Positions 33,638 to 43,880 of a stretch of DNA of 64,000 nt are shown piece by piece. The stretch comes from Leucobacter sp. PH1c (GTDB lineage Bacteria > Actinomycetota > Actinomycetes > Actinomycetales > Microbacteriaceae). The notes beneath the pieces were generated by a model. The model saw only the letters and a list, made by a program, of their open reading frames with translations. It had not been told where the DNA came from and ran no database searches. The position numbers and the translations under genes are program-made. Where the stretch lies: NCBI RefSeq assembly GCF_000633415.1, contig NZ_AYMV01000032.1:1-64000 (forward strand), written 5' to 3'. Each line of letters opens with the position of its first letter. The stretch's first letter is position 1.

Positions 33638-34632
33638 CGCTCTTGCTCCCCTGGTCGCTGCTGCGTCGGTGTCACGTCGTCGAGTTCCTCGCCGATGACG
33701 CCGACGACCCCGGTCTCGATGCTCGGCTTCATGACGTCGGGGCGCTGGGCGACCCCGCGGGCGAAGTGCCGCTCGAGGTAGTACTGGCCCACCATCAGGA
33801 TCGAGGTGACCGCGAGGTACCAGATCGACGCGACGATCAGCATGGGCACGGGCTTGTACGTGACGGCCGCGATGTCCTTCTGCTTCATGAAGAGCTCGAG
33901 CGTGAACGGCACCGCGTTCACGAGCGAGGTGGTCTTGAGCATCGAGATGACCTCGTTGCCCGTGGGCGGGATGATGACGCGCATCGCCTGCGGGAGGATC
34001 ACCCGCGTCATCGTGTGCCACCAGCCGAGGCCGAGGGCGACGGCCGCCTCGTCCTGCCCCTTCTCGACGGAGAGGAGGCCGGCGCGCACGATCTCGGCCA
34101 TGTAAGCGGCCTCGTTGAGCGCGAGACCGACGATCGCGAGCGTGAACGCCGTCATGATCGTCTTCGTGTCGAACTCGAAGAACGGCTCCGTGAACGGGAT
34201 CCCGATGCCGAGCTTCGGGTAGATCACCGCGAACAGCCCCCAGAAGGTGAGCTGCACGTAGACCGGGGTGCCGCGGAAGATCCACAGGTACACCCAGGCG
34301 ATGGCCTTCACCACGGGGTTCGGGGAGAGCCGCATGACGGCGAGGATGATGCCCAGCACGATGGCGATGACCATCGAGTAGACGGTGAGCTGCAGGGTGT
34401 ACCCCGCGGCGGCGACGATGCGCGTATCGAACAGGTACTTGCCGACCTCGGGCCAGTCGAAGGCCTCGCGGCTCGCAGTGTCGATGACGAACAGGACGGC
34501 GAGGATGACGAGCACGACCGCGAACACGATGCGTCCGGGGTGCTTGAGCTTGATCGCCTCGATGGGTTCGGACTCGAAGAAGGGCTGGGGCTTCGGGGTA
34601 GTCCCCGAAGCCCCGCCCATGTTCTCAGACAT
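33634..34632 (-). CDS. Amino acid ABC transporter permease (HisMQ type)
   Basis: This 332-residue permease has about six membrane segments. The family EAA loop is visible as [26 protein letters not shown], and [12 protein letters not shown] is typical of the HisM/GlnP group. A single permease gene suggests a homodimeric channel. The hydrophilic N-terminal 30 and C-terminal 45 residues are longer than usual. It lies 56 bp downstream of the binding-protein gene. Confidence 0.93.
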   Translation of the reverse strand: MSENMGGASGTTPKPQPFFESEPIEAIKLKHPGRIVFAVVLVILAVLFVIDTASREAFDWPEVGKYLFDTRIVAAAGYTLQLTVYSMVIAIVLGIILAVMRLSPNPVVKAIAWVYLWIFRGTPVYVQLTFWGLFAVIYPKLGIGIPFTEPFFEFDTKTIMTAFTLAIVGLALNEAAYMAEIVRAGLLSVEKGQDEAAVALGLGWWHTMTRVILPQAMRVIIPPTGNEVISMLKTTSLVNAVPFTLELFMKQKDIAAVTYKPVPMLIVASIWYLAVTSILMVGQYYLERHFARGVAQRPDVMKPSIETGVVGVIGEELDDVTPTQQRPGEQER

Positions 34633-34688
34633 GACGGTGGGTTCCTACTTCGCTGTGGGTTCGGATGCGGCGGACGCTGGGATCCGGA

Positions 34689-35573
34689 TCAGGATCCGGC
34701 GTTGATCGTCGCCTTGGCGATCGCGCCGTCCTCGACGCCCGCCTTCGTCAGGATCTCGAGGTACGTGCCGTCGTCCATGAGGGACTGCAGCGCGGCCTGC
34801 ACGGCCTTCGTGAGATCGGTGTCCTTCGGGAGGGCGTAGCCGTACGGGGCCACGTCGAAGGTCTCGCCAGCGGCCTCGATCTTCTCGCTCTGCGCGGCGA
34901 TCGCGTCGAGCGTCACCGGGGAGTCGGCGCTGAAGGCCTCGGCCTGCCCGAGCACAACGGCGTTGGTCGCCTCGGCCTGGCCCTCGAACGGCATGATCTC
35001 GATCTTCGGCTTGCCGGCGGCCTCGCACTCGGCCGACTTCGCGGGGAGCTCATCGGTGTGCTCGAAGGTGCCCGCCTGCACCGCAACCTTCAGGCCGCAG
35101 GCGTTGTTCGGGTCGACGTCGGCGCCGATGGGCGCGGCCCAGAGGACGCCGGCCTCGTAGAAGTTCACGAAGTCGACCGTCTTCTGGCGCTCGGCGTTGT
35201 CGGTGAACGAGGACGAGCCCATGTTCATCTTGCCGCCCTGGATGCTCGGGATGATCGTGTCGAAGCCGGCCTCCTCCCAGACGGGCTCGAGCCCGAGCCG
35301 AGCGGACACGGCGCCTGCGAGGTCGACGCCCCAGCCGACGATCTCGCCCGAGGAGTTCTTGTACTCGTTGGGCGGGTAGGAGGCGTCGGTGCCGAGGATC
35401 AGCTTGCCCGACTCCTTGATGTCTGCGGGGACGAGCGCCGCTGCGGCCTCATCGACCGTGATCTTCGAGGTGTCGGTGGACTCGTGCTGCGGTCCCTCCT
35501 CGTTGGTCACACAGCCCGTGAGGGTCAGCAGGGCGGCGGCGGCGAGCGCGGGAAGCGCGTATCGAATCTTCAT
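34689..35573 (-). CDS. Amino acid ABC transporter substrate-binding lipoprotein
   Basis: This 294-residue periplasmic-type binding protein of family 3 has a signal peptide and lipobox LTLTGC, with cysteine near residue 21. The ligand-domain motif GKLILGTDASYPPNEYKNSS marks the first strand, and VGWGVDLAGAVSARLGLEPV and NFYEAGVLWAAPIG follow. The ligand is probably a polar amino acid, but its identity is unknown. GGAGG lies upstream of ATG 35573. It heads the three-gene importer operon. Confidence 0.93.
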   Translation of the reverse strand: MKIRYALPALAAAALLTLTGCVTNEEGPQHESTDTSKITVDEAAAALVPADIKESGKLILGTDASYPPNEYKNSSGEIVGWGVDLAGAVSARLGLEPVWEEAGFDTIIPSIQGGKMNMGSSSFTDNAERQKTVDFVNFYEAGVLWAAPIGADVDPNNACGLKVAVQAGTFEHTDELPAKSAECEAAGKPKIEIMPFEGQAEATNAVVLGQAEAFSADSPVTLDAIAAQSEKIEAAGETFDVAPYGYALPKDTDLTKAVQAALQSLMDDGTYLEILTKAGVEDGAIAKATINAGS

Positions 35574-35670
35574 TGATCCCTCCAATGGGAAACCGGACAG
35601 AGCCTCAGTGCGTCATGTCGATCCGAGTGTACTGCGCTCCGGTCTCAGCATGACTACAGAGTCTCTACCC

Positions 35671-35693
35671 GGCTCCAGAGAGCGTCTGGAGCC
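35671..35693 (-). terminator. Hairpin downstream of kdpE
   Basis: GGCTCCAGA (35671-35679) pairs with TCTGGAGCC (35685-35693) around a five-base loop, with further C/G pairing after one mismatch. It lies about 90 bp past the kdpE stop in the direction of transcription and probably ends the kdp transcript before the amino acid importer promoter. Confidence 0.6.
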
Positions 35694-35713
35694 CGGTGCG
35701 GAAGTCCCCGTCT

Positions 35714-35731
35714 TCCCGCGAATCCGCGGGA
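35714..35731 (-). terminator. Second small hairpin downstream of kdpE
   Basis: TCCCGCG (35714-35720) pairs with CGCGGGA (35725-35731) around AATC, about 48 bp after kdpE. It may act with the adjacent hairpin as a tandem terminator. Confidence 0.5.
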
Positions 35732-35778
35732 GTTTCCGCAGCTCGGAGCCCGGATAACGTTCTGGTGACGCGGCCCGG

Positions 35779-36483
35779 CTAGCGCGCGTCGAGCTCGAGC
35801 CGGTAGCCCATTCCGGGCTCGGTGATGAGGAAGCGCGGCGCGCTCGCGTCGCGCTCGAGCTTCTTCCGCAGCTGCGAGATGTAGAGCCGCAGGTACCCCG
35901 TGTCCGTGACGTGCTCGCTCCCCCAGATGTGCGTGAGGAGCGTCTGCCGGGTCACGAGCCTGCCGGGGTTCCTGGCGAGCAGCTCGATCACCTGCCACTC
36001 GGTCGGCGTGAGACGGATCTGGCGCCGCCCGCCACCCGAGGCGTCGACAACGCTGCGGGCGGCGAGATCGATCGTGATGTCGCCGAGGACGACCACGAGC
36101 TCGGGGGCGTCGGGGGCCTCCGCGCGGGGCACGCGCCGCGTGAGCGCGCGCACCCGCGCGAGGAGCTCCTCGACGGAGAAGGGCTTCGTGAGGTAGTCGT
36201 CGGCGCCCGCGTCGAGCGCGCCGACCTTGTCGGCCGTGCCCGCCCGCCCCGACACCACGAGGATGGGCGCGCGCGACCACCCGCGCACGGCGTGGATCAC
36301 CTCGACGCCGTCGAGGTGCGGCATGCCGAGATCGAGGATCAGCAGCTCGGGGTGCTCGGCGATCGCGATGCGGATCGCGCTCGCCCCGTCGACCGCCGTC
36401 AGGATCTCGTAGCCCTGGGCGGTGAGGGTGATGCGCAGGGCGCGCAGCAACTGCGGATCGTCGTCCGCGATGAGGATCTTCAC
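35779..36483 (-). CDS. kdpE: Response regulator KdpE
   Basis: KdpE activates kdp transcription when phosphorylated by KdpD. This 234-residue OmpR/PhoB-type protein has a receiver domain with the phospho-acceptor Asp51 in LLILDLGMPHLDGVE and the acidic pair IADDDPQ. The conserved lysine is in DDYLTKPFSVEELLAR. The winged-helix domain is IRLTPTEWQVIELLARNPGR, with VTDTGYLRLYISQLRKKLE. Its start overlaps the kdpD stop by four bases, making it the last gene of the kdp operon. Confidence 0.95.
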   Translation of the reverse strand: MKILIADDDPQLLRALRITLTAQGYEILTAVDGASAIRIAIAEHPELLILDLGMPHLDGVEVIHAVRGWSRAPILVVSGRAGTADKVGALDAGADDYLTKPFSVEELLARVRALTRRVPRAEAPDAPELVVVLGDITIDLAARSVVDASGGGRRQIRLTPTEWQVIELLARNPGRLVTRQTLLTHIWGSEHVTDTGYLRLYISQLRKKLERDASAPRFLITEPGMGYRLELDAR

Positions 36484-38975
36484 GCCAGCCCCCGCTCCTG
36501 CCCGGCGGTCGCCGCGAGCGAGACGACCATGGTGAGGCCCCCGCCCGGGGTGTCCTCCGGCTCCAGTGTGCCACCCATCGCCTCGACGAAGCCCTTCGAG
36601 AGCGCGAGGCCGAGACCGAGCCCCGTGCTGTTGTCCGTGTCACCGAGCCGCTGGAACGGCACGAACACCTCGCCGCGCCGGGCCGCAGGGATCCCGGGGC
36701 CGTGATCGATCACCCGCACCTCGACGCGGTCGGCGAAGGTGCTCGTCGCGATCCGCACGGCGCTGCTGGCCGGTGAGAAGCGCGTGGCGTTCGCGAGGAG
36801 GTTCACGAGCACGCGCTGAAGCAGCACGGGATCCGCGACCGCCTGCCGCTCCCCGTGCTCGAGGGCGAGCTCCACCTCGGCGGGCCCGAGGCCAAGCTCG
36901 TCGAGCGCGGGGCCGACCACGTCCGCGGGATCGACCGGACCCGTCTCGATCGTGAGGGCGTCCGCCTGCAAGCGGCTCACGTCGAGGAGATCCGTGACGA
37001 GCGCCGTGAGCGCACCGAGGCTCTCCTCCGCGGTCTCGAGCAGGGCGCGCCGGTCCTCGACCGAGAGCGCGGCGCCCGCGGCGCGCAGGCCACCCACGGC
37101 CGTCGTCGCCGCGGCGAGCGGGCGGCGGAGGTCGTGGCTGAGCGCCGAGAGCAGGGCGCCGCGCACGCGGTCCGATGCGGCGATCGGCGCGATCTCGCTC
37201 GCCGTCTCCGCGAGGTGCTGGTGCTCGAGCGCCGCCGCGAGCTGGGCCGTGATGACCGCGAGCAGGCGCTGCTCGGAGGCGGGCAGATCGGGGCCAGCGA
37301 GGAGCAGCTCGCCGCGCTCGCCGACCGGGAGCCGCGAGGTGACGCGCGCCTCGGCGTCACCGGAGGCCGCGACGACCTCCCCGTCCTCGACGAGCCGCAC
37401 CCCGCGCAGCGCGAAGGCCTCGCGCGCGTGCTCGACGAGCGCCTCGACCGCGCTGTCGCCGCGCAGCACACTCCCCGCGACGGTCTGGATCAGCTCGGAC
37501 TCGGCCGCCGCGCGCTGCGCCGTGCGCGCGGTGCGCGCGGCCCGGTCGACGACGAAGCTCACGAGCGCAGCGATCGTCGTGTACAGCAGCAGCGCGACGA
37601 CGTGCAGCGGATCCGTGATGGTCACGGTGTAGAGCGGCGCGATGAACAGGAAGTCGAGCGTGATGCCCGAGAGCACCGCGGCGAAGAGCGCTGGCCACAG
37701 TCCGCCGACGAGGGCGACCACCACGACGAGCAGCTGGTAGCTCAGCACGTCGCCCGTGATCGACTCGGGGCTGCGCAGCGCCACGAGCAGCCAGGTGAGG
37801 AGCGGCCCGGCGACGAGGGCGAGCAGGAAGCCCGCCATCCGCCGCCGCAGCGTCAGCCCGCCGCCGAGCCGCGGGAGCGCGCGCGTGCGCCCGGCCGCGG
37901 CGTGGTTCACGATGTGCACGTCGATGTCGCCAGACTCGCGGATGACGGTCGCCCCGATCCCCGGCCCCGTGAGCGCCGTCGCGATGCGGCCGCGCCGGCT
38001 CGCGCCGAGCACGAGCTGCGTGGCGTTCTGCGAGCGGGCGAACTCGACGAGCGCGGTCGGCACGTCCGCGCCGAGCACCTGGTGGTAGGTGCCGCCGAGC
38101 TGCTCGGCGAGCGCGCGCTGCTCCGCGAGCGCGGCGGGGTTGCCGCTCCGGAGCCCGTCCGGGCTCGTGGCATGCACGGCGACGAGGGCGCCACCCGACG
38201 CGCGCGCGGCGATCCGCGCCCCCCGGCGCAGCAGCGTCTCGCCCTCCGGCCCGCCCGTCAGGGCGACCACCACGCGCTCGCGCGCCTCCCAGGTGCGGTC
38301 GATGCCGTGCGCGCTGCGGTAGTTCGTGAGGGCCTGATCGACCTCGTCCGCGAGCCACAGGAGCGCGAGCTCGCGGAGCGCGGTCAGGTTGCCCAGTCGG
38401 AAGTAGTTCGAGAGGGCCGCGTCGATCCGCTCGGCCGGGTAGACGACGCCGCCGGCGAGGCGGTCGCGGAGCGCCTGCGGCGCGAGGTCGATCACCTCGA
38501 TCTGATCGGCGGCCCGGAGGAAGCGATCCGGCACCGTCTCCCGCTGGGGCACTCCCGTGATCTGCTCGACCACGTCGTTCAGGGAGGCAATGTGCTGGAT
38601 GTTGAGCGTCGAGAGCACGTCGATCCCCGCGGCGAGCAGCTCCTCGACGTCCTGCCACCGCTTCTCGTTGCGGGAGCCCGGCGCGTTCGTGTGGGCGAGC
38701 TCGTCGACGAGGGCGATCTGCGGGCGGCGGGCGAGCACCGCGTCGAGATCCATCTCCTCGAGCGCGACCCCGCGGTGGGCGACGGTGCGGCGCGGCAGCG
38801 CCGGAAGCCCCGCCGTCATCGCCGCGGTGGCGGCGCGACCGTGGGTCTCCACGATCCCGATCACCACGTCCGCGCCCGTGCCGAGGAGCCGTCGCCCCTC
38901 CTCGAGCATCGCGTAGGTCTTGCCCACACCGGGGGCGGCCCCGAGCAGCACCCGCAGTCGCCCCCGTGTCGTCAT
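36480..38975 (-). CDS. kdpD: Osmosensitive K+ sensor histidine kinase KdpD
   Basis: This 831-residue kinase has all KdpD parts. The N-terminal KdpD domain has Walker A GAAPGVGKT (about residues 12-20) and ALVDELAHTNAPGSRNEKRW. A universal-stress-protein-like domain lies at about 225-355. Four close membrane helices at about 375-480 form the DUF4118 region (QLLVVVVALVGGLWPALFAA). A GAF-like segment and the kinase follow, with His614 in LSALSHDLRRPLA, the N-box NLLANATRFSP and the G-box DHGPGIP. USP domains of some KdpDs bind c-di-AMP; whether this one does is unknown. Start and stop overlap kdpC and kdpE. Confidence 0.96.
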   Translation of the reverse strand: MTTRGRLRVLLGAAPGVGKTYAMLEEGRRLLGTGADVVIGIVETHGRAATAAMTAGLPALPRRTVAHRGVALEEMDLDAVLARRPQIALVDELAHTNAPGSRNEKRWQDVEELLAAGIDVLSTLNIQHIASLNDVVEQITGVPQRETVPDRFLRAADQIEVIDLAPQALRDRLAGGVVYPAERIDAALSNYFRLGNLTALRELALLWLADEVDQALTNYRSAHGIDRTWEARERVVVALTGGPEGETLLRRGARIAARASGGALVAVHATSPDGLRSGNPAALAEQRALAEQLGGTYHQVLGADVPTALVEFARSQNATQLVLGASRRGRIATALTGPGIGATVIRESGDIDVHIVNHAAAGRTRALPRLGGGLTLRRRMAGFLLALVAGPLLTWLLVALRSPESITGDVLSYQLLVVVVALVGGLWPALFAAVLSGITLDFLFIAPLYTVTITDPLHVVALLLYTTIAALVSFVVDRAARTARTAQRAAAESELIQTVAGSVLRGDSAVEALVEHAREAFALRGVRLVEDGEVVAASGDAEARVTSRLPVGERGELLLAGPDLPASEQRLLAVITAQLAAALEHQHLAETASEIAPIAASDRVRGALLSALSHDLRRPLAAATTAVGGLRAAGAALSVEDRRALLETAEESLGALTALVTDLLDVSRLQADALTIETGPVDPADVVGPALDELGLGPAEVELALEHGERQAVADPVLLQRVLVNLLANATRFSPASSAVRIATSTFADRVEVRVIDHGPGIPAARRGEVFVPFQRLGDTDNSTGLGLGLALSKGFVEAMGGTLEPEDTPGGGLTMVVSLAATAGQERGLA

Positions 38976-39595
38976 GCCGCGGCCTCCCGTTCGTCCAGCT
39001 CCAGATTAATCCGCAGCACGTTGACGCGCGGGGACCCGAGGAAGCCGAGATCCGGCGTCTCCGTGCACTCCGCGACGAGCGCGCGCACCTGGGCGACCGG
39101 GATGCCCCGCGCCGCGGCCACGCGCTCCGCCTGCAGCGCGGCGTACGCCGGGCTGATGTGCGGGTCGAGGCCCGAGCTCGACGCCGTGACCGCGTCGGCC
39201 GGAATCGCCGCGGCCGGCACCCCGTCGCGCGCCGCGATCGCCGCCCGGCGATCGGCGATCGCCTCGACGAGCTCGGGGTTCTCCGGACCGAGGTTGCTCG
39301 CTCCCGACGCGGCTCCGTCGTAGCCCTCGCCCGCAGCGGAGGGGCGCGGCTGGAAGTACTGCGGCAGCGGCTCGCCCGCCGCGTCGACGAAGCGCTGGCC
39401 AAGCAGCGCGGAGCCGACGGTCGCCGCGCCGCCCGGCCCGGCGACGAGCGAGCCGTTCGCCTGCGCGGGCAGCAGCAGCTGCCCGAGACCCGTGACGAGG
39501 GCGGTGTAGCCGACGCCGAGCGCGAGCGTGCACACGAGGAGGGTGCGCGCCGCGACCCAGAGCGTCTGTCCGGTTGCCCGGGATCGTGCGTTCAT
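38972..39595 (-). CDS. kdpC: Potassium-transporting ATPase subunit KdpC
   Basis: KdpC is the small single-span subunit of the KdpFABC pump. This 207-residue protein has one N-terminal membrane helix (LLVCTLALGVGYTALVTGLG), the segment ANGSLVAGPGGAATVGSALL, and the family motifs FQPRPSAAGEGYDGAASGAS and TASSSGLDPHISPAYAALQA. VRALVAECTETPDLGFLGSP ends the conserved part. It follows kdpB by 27 bp, and its stop overlaps the kdpD start by four bases. Confidence 0.95.
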   Translation of the reverse strand: MNARSRATGQTLWVAARTLLVCTLALGVGYTALVTGLGQLLLPAQANGSLVAGPGGAATVGSALLGQRFVDAAGEPLPQYFQPRPSAAGEGYDGAASGASNLGPENPELVEAIADRRAAIAARDGVPAAAIPADAVTASSSGLDPHISPAYAALQAERVAAARGIPVAQVRALVAECTETPDLGFLGSPRVNVLRINLELDEREAAA

Positions 39596-39622
39596 GATGC
39601 GTTCTTTCTCTTGCAGTGCGGG

Positions 39623-41800
39623 TCAGAAACCGGGGATCAGCCGGACGAGCTGGTCGATCGCCCAGATCCCGATGAAGGGGGTGACGATGCCGCCGAGGCC
39701 GTACACGGCGAGGTTGCGGCCGAGGAGCTGCGCCGCGCTCGCCGGCCGGTACCGCACGCCGCGGAGCGCGAGCGGCACGAGGAACACGATCACGATCGCG
39801 TTGAAGATGACGGCCGAGAGCACCGCCGAGGCGGGCGAGTGGAGCCCCATGAGGTTCAGCACCTGGAGGCCGGGGAACACCCCCATGAACAGCGCGGGGA
39901 TGATGGCAAAGTACTTCGCGATGTCGTTCGCGATCGAGAAGGTCGTGAGCGCGCCGCGCGTGATGAGCAGCTGCTTCCCGATCGCGACGATGTCGATGAG
40001 CTTCGTCGGGTCCGAGTCGAGGTCGACCATGTTGCCCGCTTCCTTCGCCGCGGAGGTGCCCGTGTTCATCGCGACCCCGACGTCGGCCTGCGCGAGCGCG
40101 GGCGCGTCGTTCGTGCCGTCGCCCGTCATCGCGACGAGCCGGCCGCCCTCCTGCTCGCGCCGGATGTAGGCGAGCTTGTCCTCCGGCGTCGCCTCGGCGA
40201 GGAAGTCGTCGACGCCCGCCTCGCGGGCGATCGCAGCCGCCGTGAGCGGGTTGTCGCCCGTCACCATGACGGTGCGGATCCCCATGGCGCGAAGCTCGCG
40301 GAAGCGCTCGGTGAGCCCCTCCTTCACGACGTCCTTCAGGTGGATCACGCCGAGGACGCGCGCGCCGCCCGCCGCGGACTTCTCCGCGACGACGAGCGGG
40401 GTGCCGCCCGACTCCGAAATGCGCTCGACCACGGCCCGCAGCTCGGCGGACTCCCCCGCAGACAGCGCGCGGCCGGCCGCCTCGAGCCAGGCGGCGACGG
40501 CCGAGCCCGCACCCTTCCGCAGCTCGGTGCCGTCGGGGAGGTCGAGGCCGGACATGCGCGTCTGCGCGGTGAACGGCACGACCACGGCGGCGGGATCCGC
40601 CTCGACGTCGCAGCCCTGCAGGCGGGCGAGGTCGACGATCGACGTGCCCTCCGGCGTGGGGTCCGCGAGCGAGGAGCTCGCCGCCGCGCGCACGAACTCC
40701 TGCTCGCCGACCCCGCCCATCCGCACGAACGCGCTCGCGCGGCGATTGCCGTAGGTGATCGTCCCCGTCTTGTCGAGCAGCAGGGTGGTCACGTCGCCCG
40801 CGGCCTCGACGGCCCGGCCCGACATCGCGAGCACGTTCCGCTGCACGAGGCGGTCCATCCCCGCGATGCCGATCGCCGAGAGCAGCGCGCCGATCGTCGT
40901 GGGGATGAGGCAGACGAGGAGCGCCACGAGCACGGTGATGCTCACGGGCGCCGCCGCGTACGAGGCGATCGGCCCGAGCGTGAGCGCGACCGTCACGAAG
41001 ACGATCGACAGGGCCGCGAGCAGGATGTTCAGCGCGACCTCGTTCGGGGTGCGCTGCCGCGCCGCGCCCTCGACGAGCGCGATCATGCGGTCGACGAACG
41101 TCTCGCCCGGCCGCGCCGTGATGCGCACCACGATCCGGTCGGAGAGCACGCGAGTGCCGCCCGTCACGGCCGAGCGGTCGCCGCCCGATTCGCGGACGAC
41201 GGGCGCCGACTCCCCCGTGATCGCCGACTCGTCGACGGAGGCGATGCCCCACACGATGTCGCCGTCGCCCGGGATCGCCTCGCCCGCCGAGACGACGACG
41301 AGGTCGCCGAGCCCGAGCTCCGCGGAGGACACCTCGACGAGCTCGGCGCGCTCGGCCGCGGGATCGGCCGCCGCGTCGTAGCGCTCGATGCGGTGCGCCG
41401 CGGTGCTCGCGCGGGTCTGCCGGAGCGAGTCGGCCTGCGCCTTGCCGCGCCCCTCGGCGATCGACTCGGCGAGGTTCGCGAACAGCACCGTGAGCCAGAG
41501 CCACGCCGCGATAATCGCCGTGAAGGGCGCGGGCACGGGCGAGCCACCCGAGGGCTCTGGGCCGCCGAGGAACGGCTCGGCGACGGCGAGCGCGGTCGTG
41601 AGCACGGCGCCGACCCAGACGATGAGCATGACCGGGTTGCGCCACTGCGCGCGCGGGTGGAGCTTGCGCAGCGCCCCGGGCAGGGCTGCGCGCACCTGCG
41701 CGAGCGTGAGGGTCTTCGGGGCGCGGGCGGCCTTCGCCGCCGCGGCCCGTTCGGCGGCCTGGGCGGCCGCCTCTGCGGGAGTGTGGGTGAGGGTGGACAT
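39623..41800 (-). CDS. kdpB: Potassium-transporting P-type ATPase subunit KdpB
   Basis: KdpB hydrolyses ATP to drive K+ uptake. This 725-residue P-type ATPase carries the phosphorylation motif [11 protein letters not shown] with Asp near residue 343, the TGES actuator motif in [20 protein letters not shown], and the hinge [40 protein letters not shown] completes the catalytic core. An alanine/lysine-rich N-terminal extension of roughly 35 residues makes it longer than the E. coli protein. It starts 3 bp after the kdpA stop. Confidence 0.96.
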   Translation of the reverse strand: MSTLTHTPAEAAAQAAERAAAAKAARAPKTLTLAQVRAALPGALRKLHPRAQWRNPVMLIVWVGAVLTTALAVAEPFLGGPEPSGGSPVPAPFTAIIAAWLWLTVLFANLAESIAEGRGKAQADSLRQTRASTAAHRIERYDAAADPAAERAELVEVSSAELGLGDLVVVSAGEAIPGDGDIVWGIASVDESAITGESAPVVRESGGDRSAVTGGTRVLSDRIVVRITARPGETFVDRMIALVEGAARQRTPNEVALNILLAALSIVFVTVALTLGPIASYAAAPVSITVLVALLVCLIPTTIGALLSAIGIAGMDRLVQRNVLAMSGRAVEAAGDVTTLLLDKTGTITYGNRRASAFVRMGGVGEQEFVRAAASSSLADPTPEGTSIVDLARLQGCDVEADPAAVVVPFTAQTRMSGLDLPDGTELRKGAGSAVAAWLEAAGRALSAGESAELRAVVERISESGGTPLVVAEKSAAGGARVLGVIHLKDVVKEGLTERFRELRAMGIRTVMVTGDNPLTAAAIAREAGVDDFLAEATPEDKLAYIRREQEGGRLVAMTGDGTNDAPALAQADVGVAMNTGTSAAKEAGNMVDLDSDPTKLIDIVAIGKQLLITRGALTTFSIANDIAKYFAIIPALFMGVFPGLQVLNLMGLHSPASAVLSAVIFNAIVIVFLVPLALRGVRYRPASAAQLLGRNLAVYGLGGIVTPFIGIWAIDQLVRLIPGF

Positions 41801-41803
41801 GGC

Positions 41804-43477
41804 TTAGATCAGCCCTTCCGCTAGGGGTCCCAGCGTGAGAATCGGGAAGAACACGAGGGCCGTGACGAGCACCGCGGTGCCCGCCATGAGCCCGATGAAG
41901 AGCGGGCGGTGCGTCTGCAGCGTGCCCGCGGTCTCGGGCACCGGATCCTGCGCCGCGAGGGCGCCGGCGAGCGCCAGCACGAGCGCGATGGGGAGGAAGC
42001 GGCCGAGCAGCATCGCCACGCCGATCGCGGCGGTGAACCACGGCGTGCTCGCCGTGAGGCCGGCGAACGCGGAGCCGTTGTTGTTCGCGCCCGAGGCGAA
42101 GGCGTAGATCACCTCGGACAGGCCGTGCACGCCGGGGTTCGCGATCGACTCCCCGATCACGCTCTCGCGGATGCCCGGCACGGCGAAGCTCAGTGCGACG
42201 CCCGTGAGCACGAGCAGCGGCATGACGAGGATCGTGAGGCTCGCGAGCTTCATCTCGCGCGGGCCGATCTTCTTGCCGAGGTACTCGGGGGTGCGCCCCA
42301 CAAGGAGGCCGGCGAGGAAGACCGCGATGATCGCGATGACGAGCATCCCGTAGAGGCCGGAGCCGACCCCGCCGGGTGCGATCTCGCCGAGCATCATGTT
42401 GAGCATGGGGACCATGCCGCCGATCGCGGTGTAGGAGTCGTGCATCGAGTTCACGGCGCCCGTCGAGGTGAGCGTGGACGCCGAGCCGAAGAGCGCGGAG
42501 CCGACCACGTCGAAGCGGAGCTCCTTCCCTTCGAGCGCGCCGCCTGCGAGCATCGGCGCCGTGCCACGGCCGGCGAGCTCGAGCGCCGTGAGCGCGGTCG
42601 TCGACAGGAGCGCGAGGAGCGCCATCACGGCGGCCACGGCGCGGCCCTGCCGGCGATCGCCGATCATCGTGCCGAGCGTGCGCGGCAGCGCGAACGGGAT
42701 GAGCAGGATCAGGATCACCTGCACGGCGTTCGTCCACGGGGTGGGGTTCTCGAACGGGTGCGAGGAGTTCGCGTTGAAGAAGCCGCCGCCGTTCGTGCCG
42801 AGCAGCTTGATGACCTCCTGCGAGGCGACCGGGCCGCCCGGGATCTGCTGAGCGCCGCCCGCGAGCGTGCCCACCTCGGTGAAGCCCGAGAAGTTCTGCA
42901 CGACGCCGCCCGCGAGGAGCACGAGCGCGCCGAGGACCGAGATGGGGAGGAGGATCCGGAGGCAGCCGCGCACGAGGTCGACCCAGAAGTTGCCGAGCGT
43001 GCCGGAGCGGCGGGCGGCGAAGCCGCGCACGAGCGCGATCGCGACGGCCATCCCCGTCGCGGCCGAGACGAAGTTCTGCACGGCGAGACCGGCGAGCTGC
43101 ACCGTGTAGCCCACGGTCGCCTCGGGCGAGTACGCCTGCCAGTTCGTGTTCGCCACGAAGGAGATGGCCGTGTTGAAGGCGATCCCCTCGGGAACGGGCG
43201 GCAGGCCGAGCGCGTACGGGAGGAGGTGCTGCGTGCGCTGCAGGAGATACAGGAACAGCACGCCGAGCAGCGAGAAGGCGAGCACGGCGCGGAGGTAGGC
43301 CTGCCAGGACTGGCCGGCGCGCGGATCGACCCCGATCACCCGGTAGATGCCGCGCTCCACGGCCCAGTCCTTCCGGCTCGAATAGACGTGCGCCATGTAG
43401 TCGCCGAGCGGGCGGTGCGTGACAACGAGCACGAGGATGACGGTCGCGAGCGTGGCCGCGAATGAGAGCCAGGCCAT
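41804..43477 (-). CDS. kdpA: Potassium-transporting ATPase K+-binding subunit KdpA
   Basis: KdpA is the channel-like subunit that selects K+. This 557-residue protein has about ten membrane helices and the selectivity-related repeats, including [40 protein letters not shown] and [17 protein letters not shown]. Its start codon overlaps the kdpF stop by one base (TGATG). The KdpA, B, C order and spacing match the canonical operon. Confidence 0.96.
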   Translation of the reverse strand: MAWLSFAATLATVILVLVVTHRPLGDYMAHVYSSRKDWAVERGIYRVIGVDPRAGQSWQAYLRAVLAFSLLGVLFLYLLQRTQHLLPYALGLPPVPEGIAFNTAISFVANTNWQAYSPEATVGYTVQLAGLAVQNFVSAATGMAVAIALVRGFAARRSGTLGNFWVDLVRGCLRILLPISVLGALVLLAGGVVQNFSGFTEVGTLAGGAQQIPGGPVASQEVIKLLGTNGGGFFNANSSHPFENPTPWTNAVQVILILLIPFALPRTLGTMIGDRRQGRAVAAVMALLALLSTTALTALELAGRGTAPMLAGGALEGKELRFDVVGSALFGSASTLTSTGAVNSMHDSYTAIGGMVPMLNMMLGEIAPGGVGSGLYGMLVIAIIAVFLAGLLVGRTPEYLGKKIGPREMKLASLTILVMPLLVLTGVALSFAVPGIRESVIGESIANPGVHGLSEVIYAFASGANNNGSAFAGLTASTPWFTAAIGVAMLLGRFLPIALVLALAGALAAQDPVPETAGTLQTHRPLFIGLMAGTAVLVTALVFFPILTLGPLAEGLI

Positions 43478-43566
43478 CAGAACCGCTCCGGCTTCACGAG
43501 GGCGATGACGAGGAACACGATGGCCGCGAGGCCGAGGGCCGCGGCGAGCGCTTCGAACACGATCAC
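43477..43566 (-). CDS. kdpF: KdpF, small stabilising subunit of the Kdp pump
   Basis: KdpF is a single-helix peptide that stabilises KdpFABC. This 29-residue ORF starts at GTG, has a hydrophobic core ([20 protein letters not shown]), and ends with the typical PERF. Its stop shares a base with the kdpA start, and its start overlaps the stop of an upstream 27-codon ORF. Size, motif and position make the call firm despite its shortness. Confidence 0.92.
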   Translation of the reverse strand: MIVFEALAAALGLAAIVFLVIALVKPERF

Positions 43567-43646
43567 AGCTTCGCCACCGCCTTCCCGACCACCGCGACGA
43601 TCGCGAAGAGGACGAGCGCGCCGAGGATGTAGACGACGTCGAGCAC
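43563..43646 (-). CDS. 27-residue membrane peptide upstream of kdpF
   Basis: GTG 43646 opens a 27-codon frame encoding [20 protein letters not shown] followed by a basic end (GKAVAKL). This is one membrane helix with a positive C-terminus. GGAG lies eight bases upstream of the start. The stop overlaps the kdpF GTG start in GTGA, so the two are translationally coupled. It reads as the first gene of the kdp operon. Its role is unknown; an additional pump-associated or leader peptide is the likeliest reading. Confidence 0.7.
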   Translation of the reverse strand: MLDVVYILGALVLFAIVAVVGKAVAKL

Positions 43647-43826
43647 GAGGAGCTCCGATCAAAGAACGACCGCGGAGCGGCTGCCGCCCGCGGGGCCCCC
43701 GAACGGGGCGCCGCAGCCAGTGCAGCACGGCGCGGGGGTCTGCGCGGCGCCCCCTCACGGGATCCGAACGGCGGGGCGCGATTCGACCCCGAATCCTTAC
43801 GGTTTCCTCACGGCCGGGTCCCCGAA

Positions 43827-43872
43827 CGCACGGCGGGGCGGCACCGGAGACCCGGTGCCGCCCCGCCGTGCG
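43827..43872. terminator. 21-bp-stem hairpin terminator
   Basis: Bases 43827-43847 pair perfectly with 43852-43872 around the loop AGAC. It begins nine bases after the stop of the giant surface-protein gene, read on the minus strand, and insulates the kdp operon from it. The remaining gap to the kdp operon (about 180 bp) presumably holds the kdp promoter; I could not identify its boxes. Confidence 0.9.
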
Positions 43873-43880
43873 CGCGTGCG

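Noticed and set aside
38966-41824. A plus-strand open frame of about 950 codons opposite kdpB and kdpC
   Set aside because: Shadow of strongly conserved kdp genes; its translation is low-complexity and charged.
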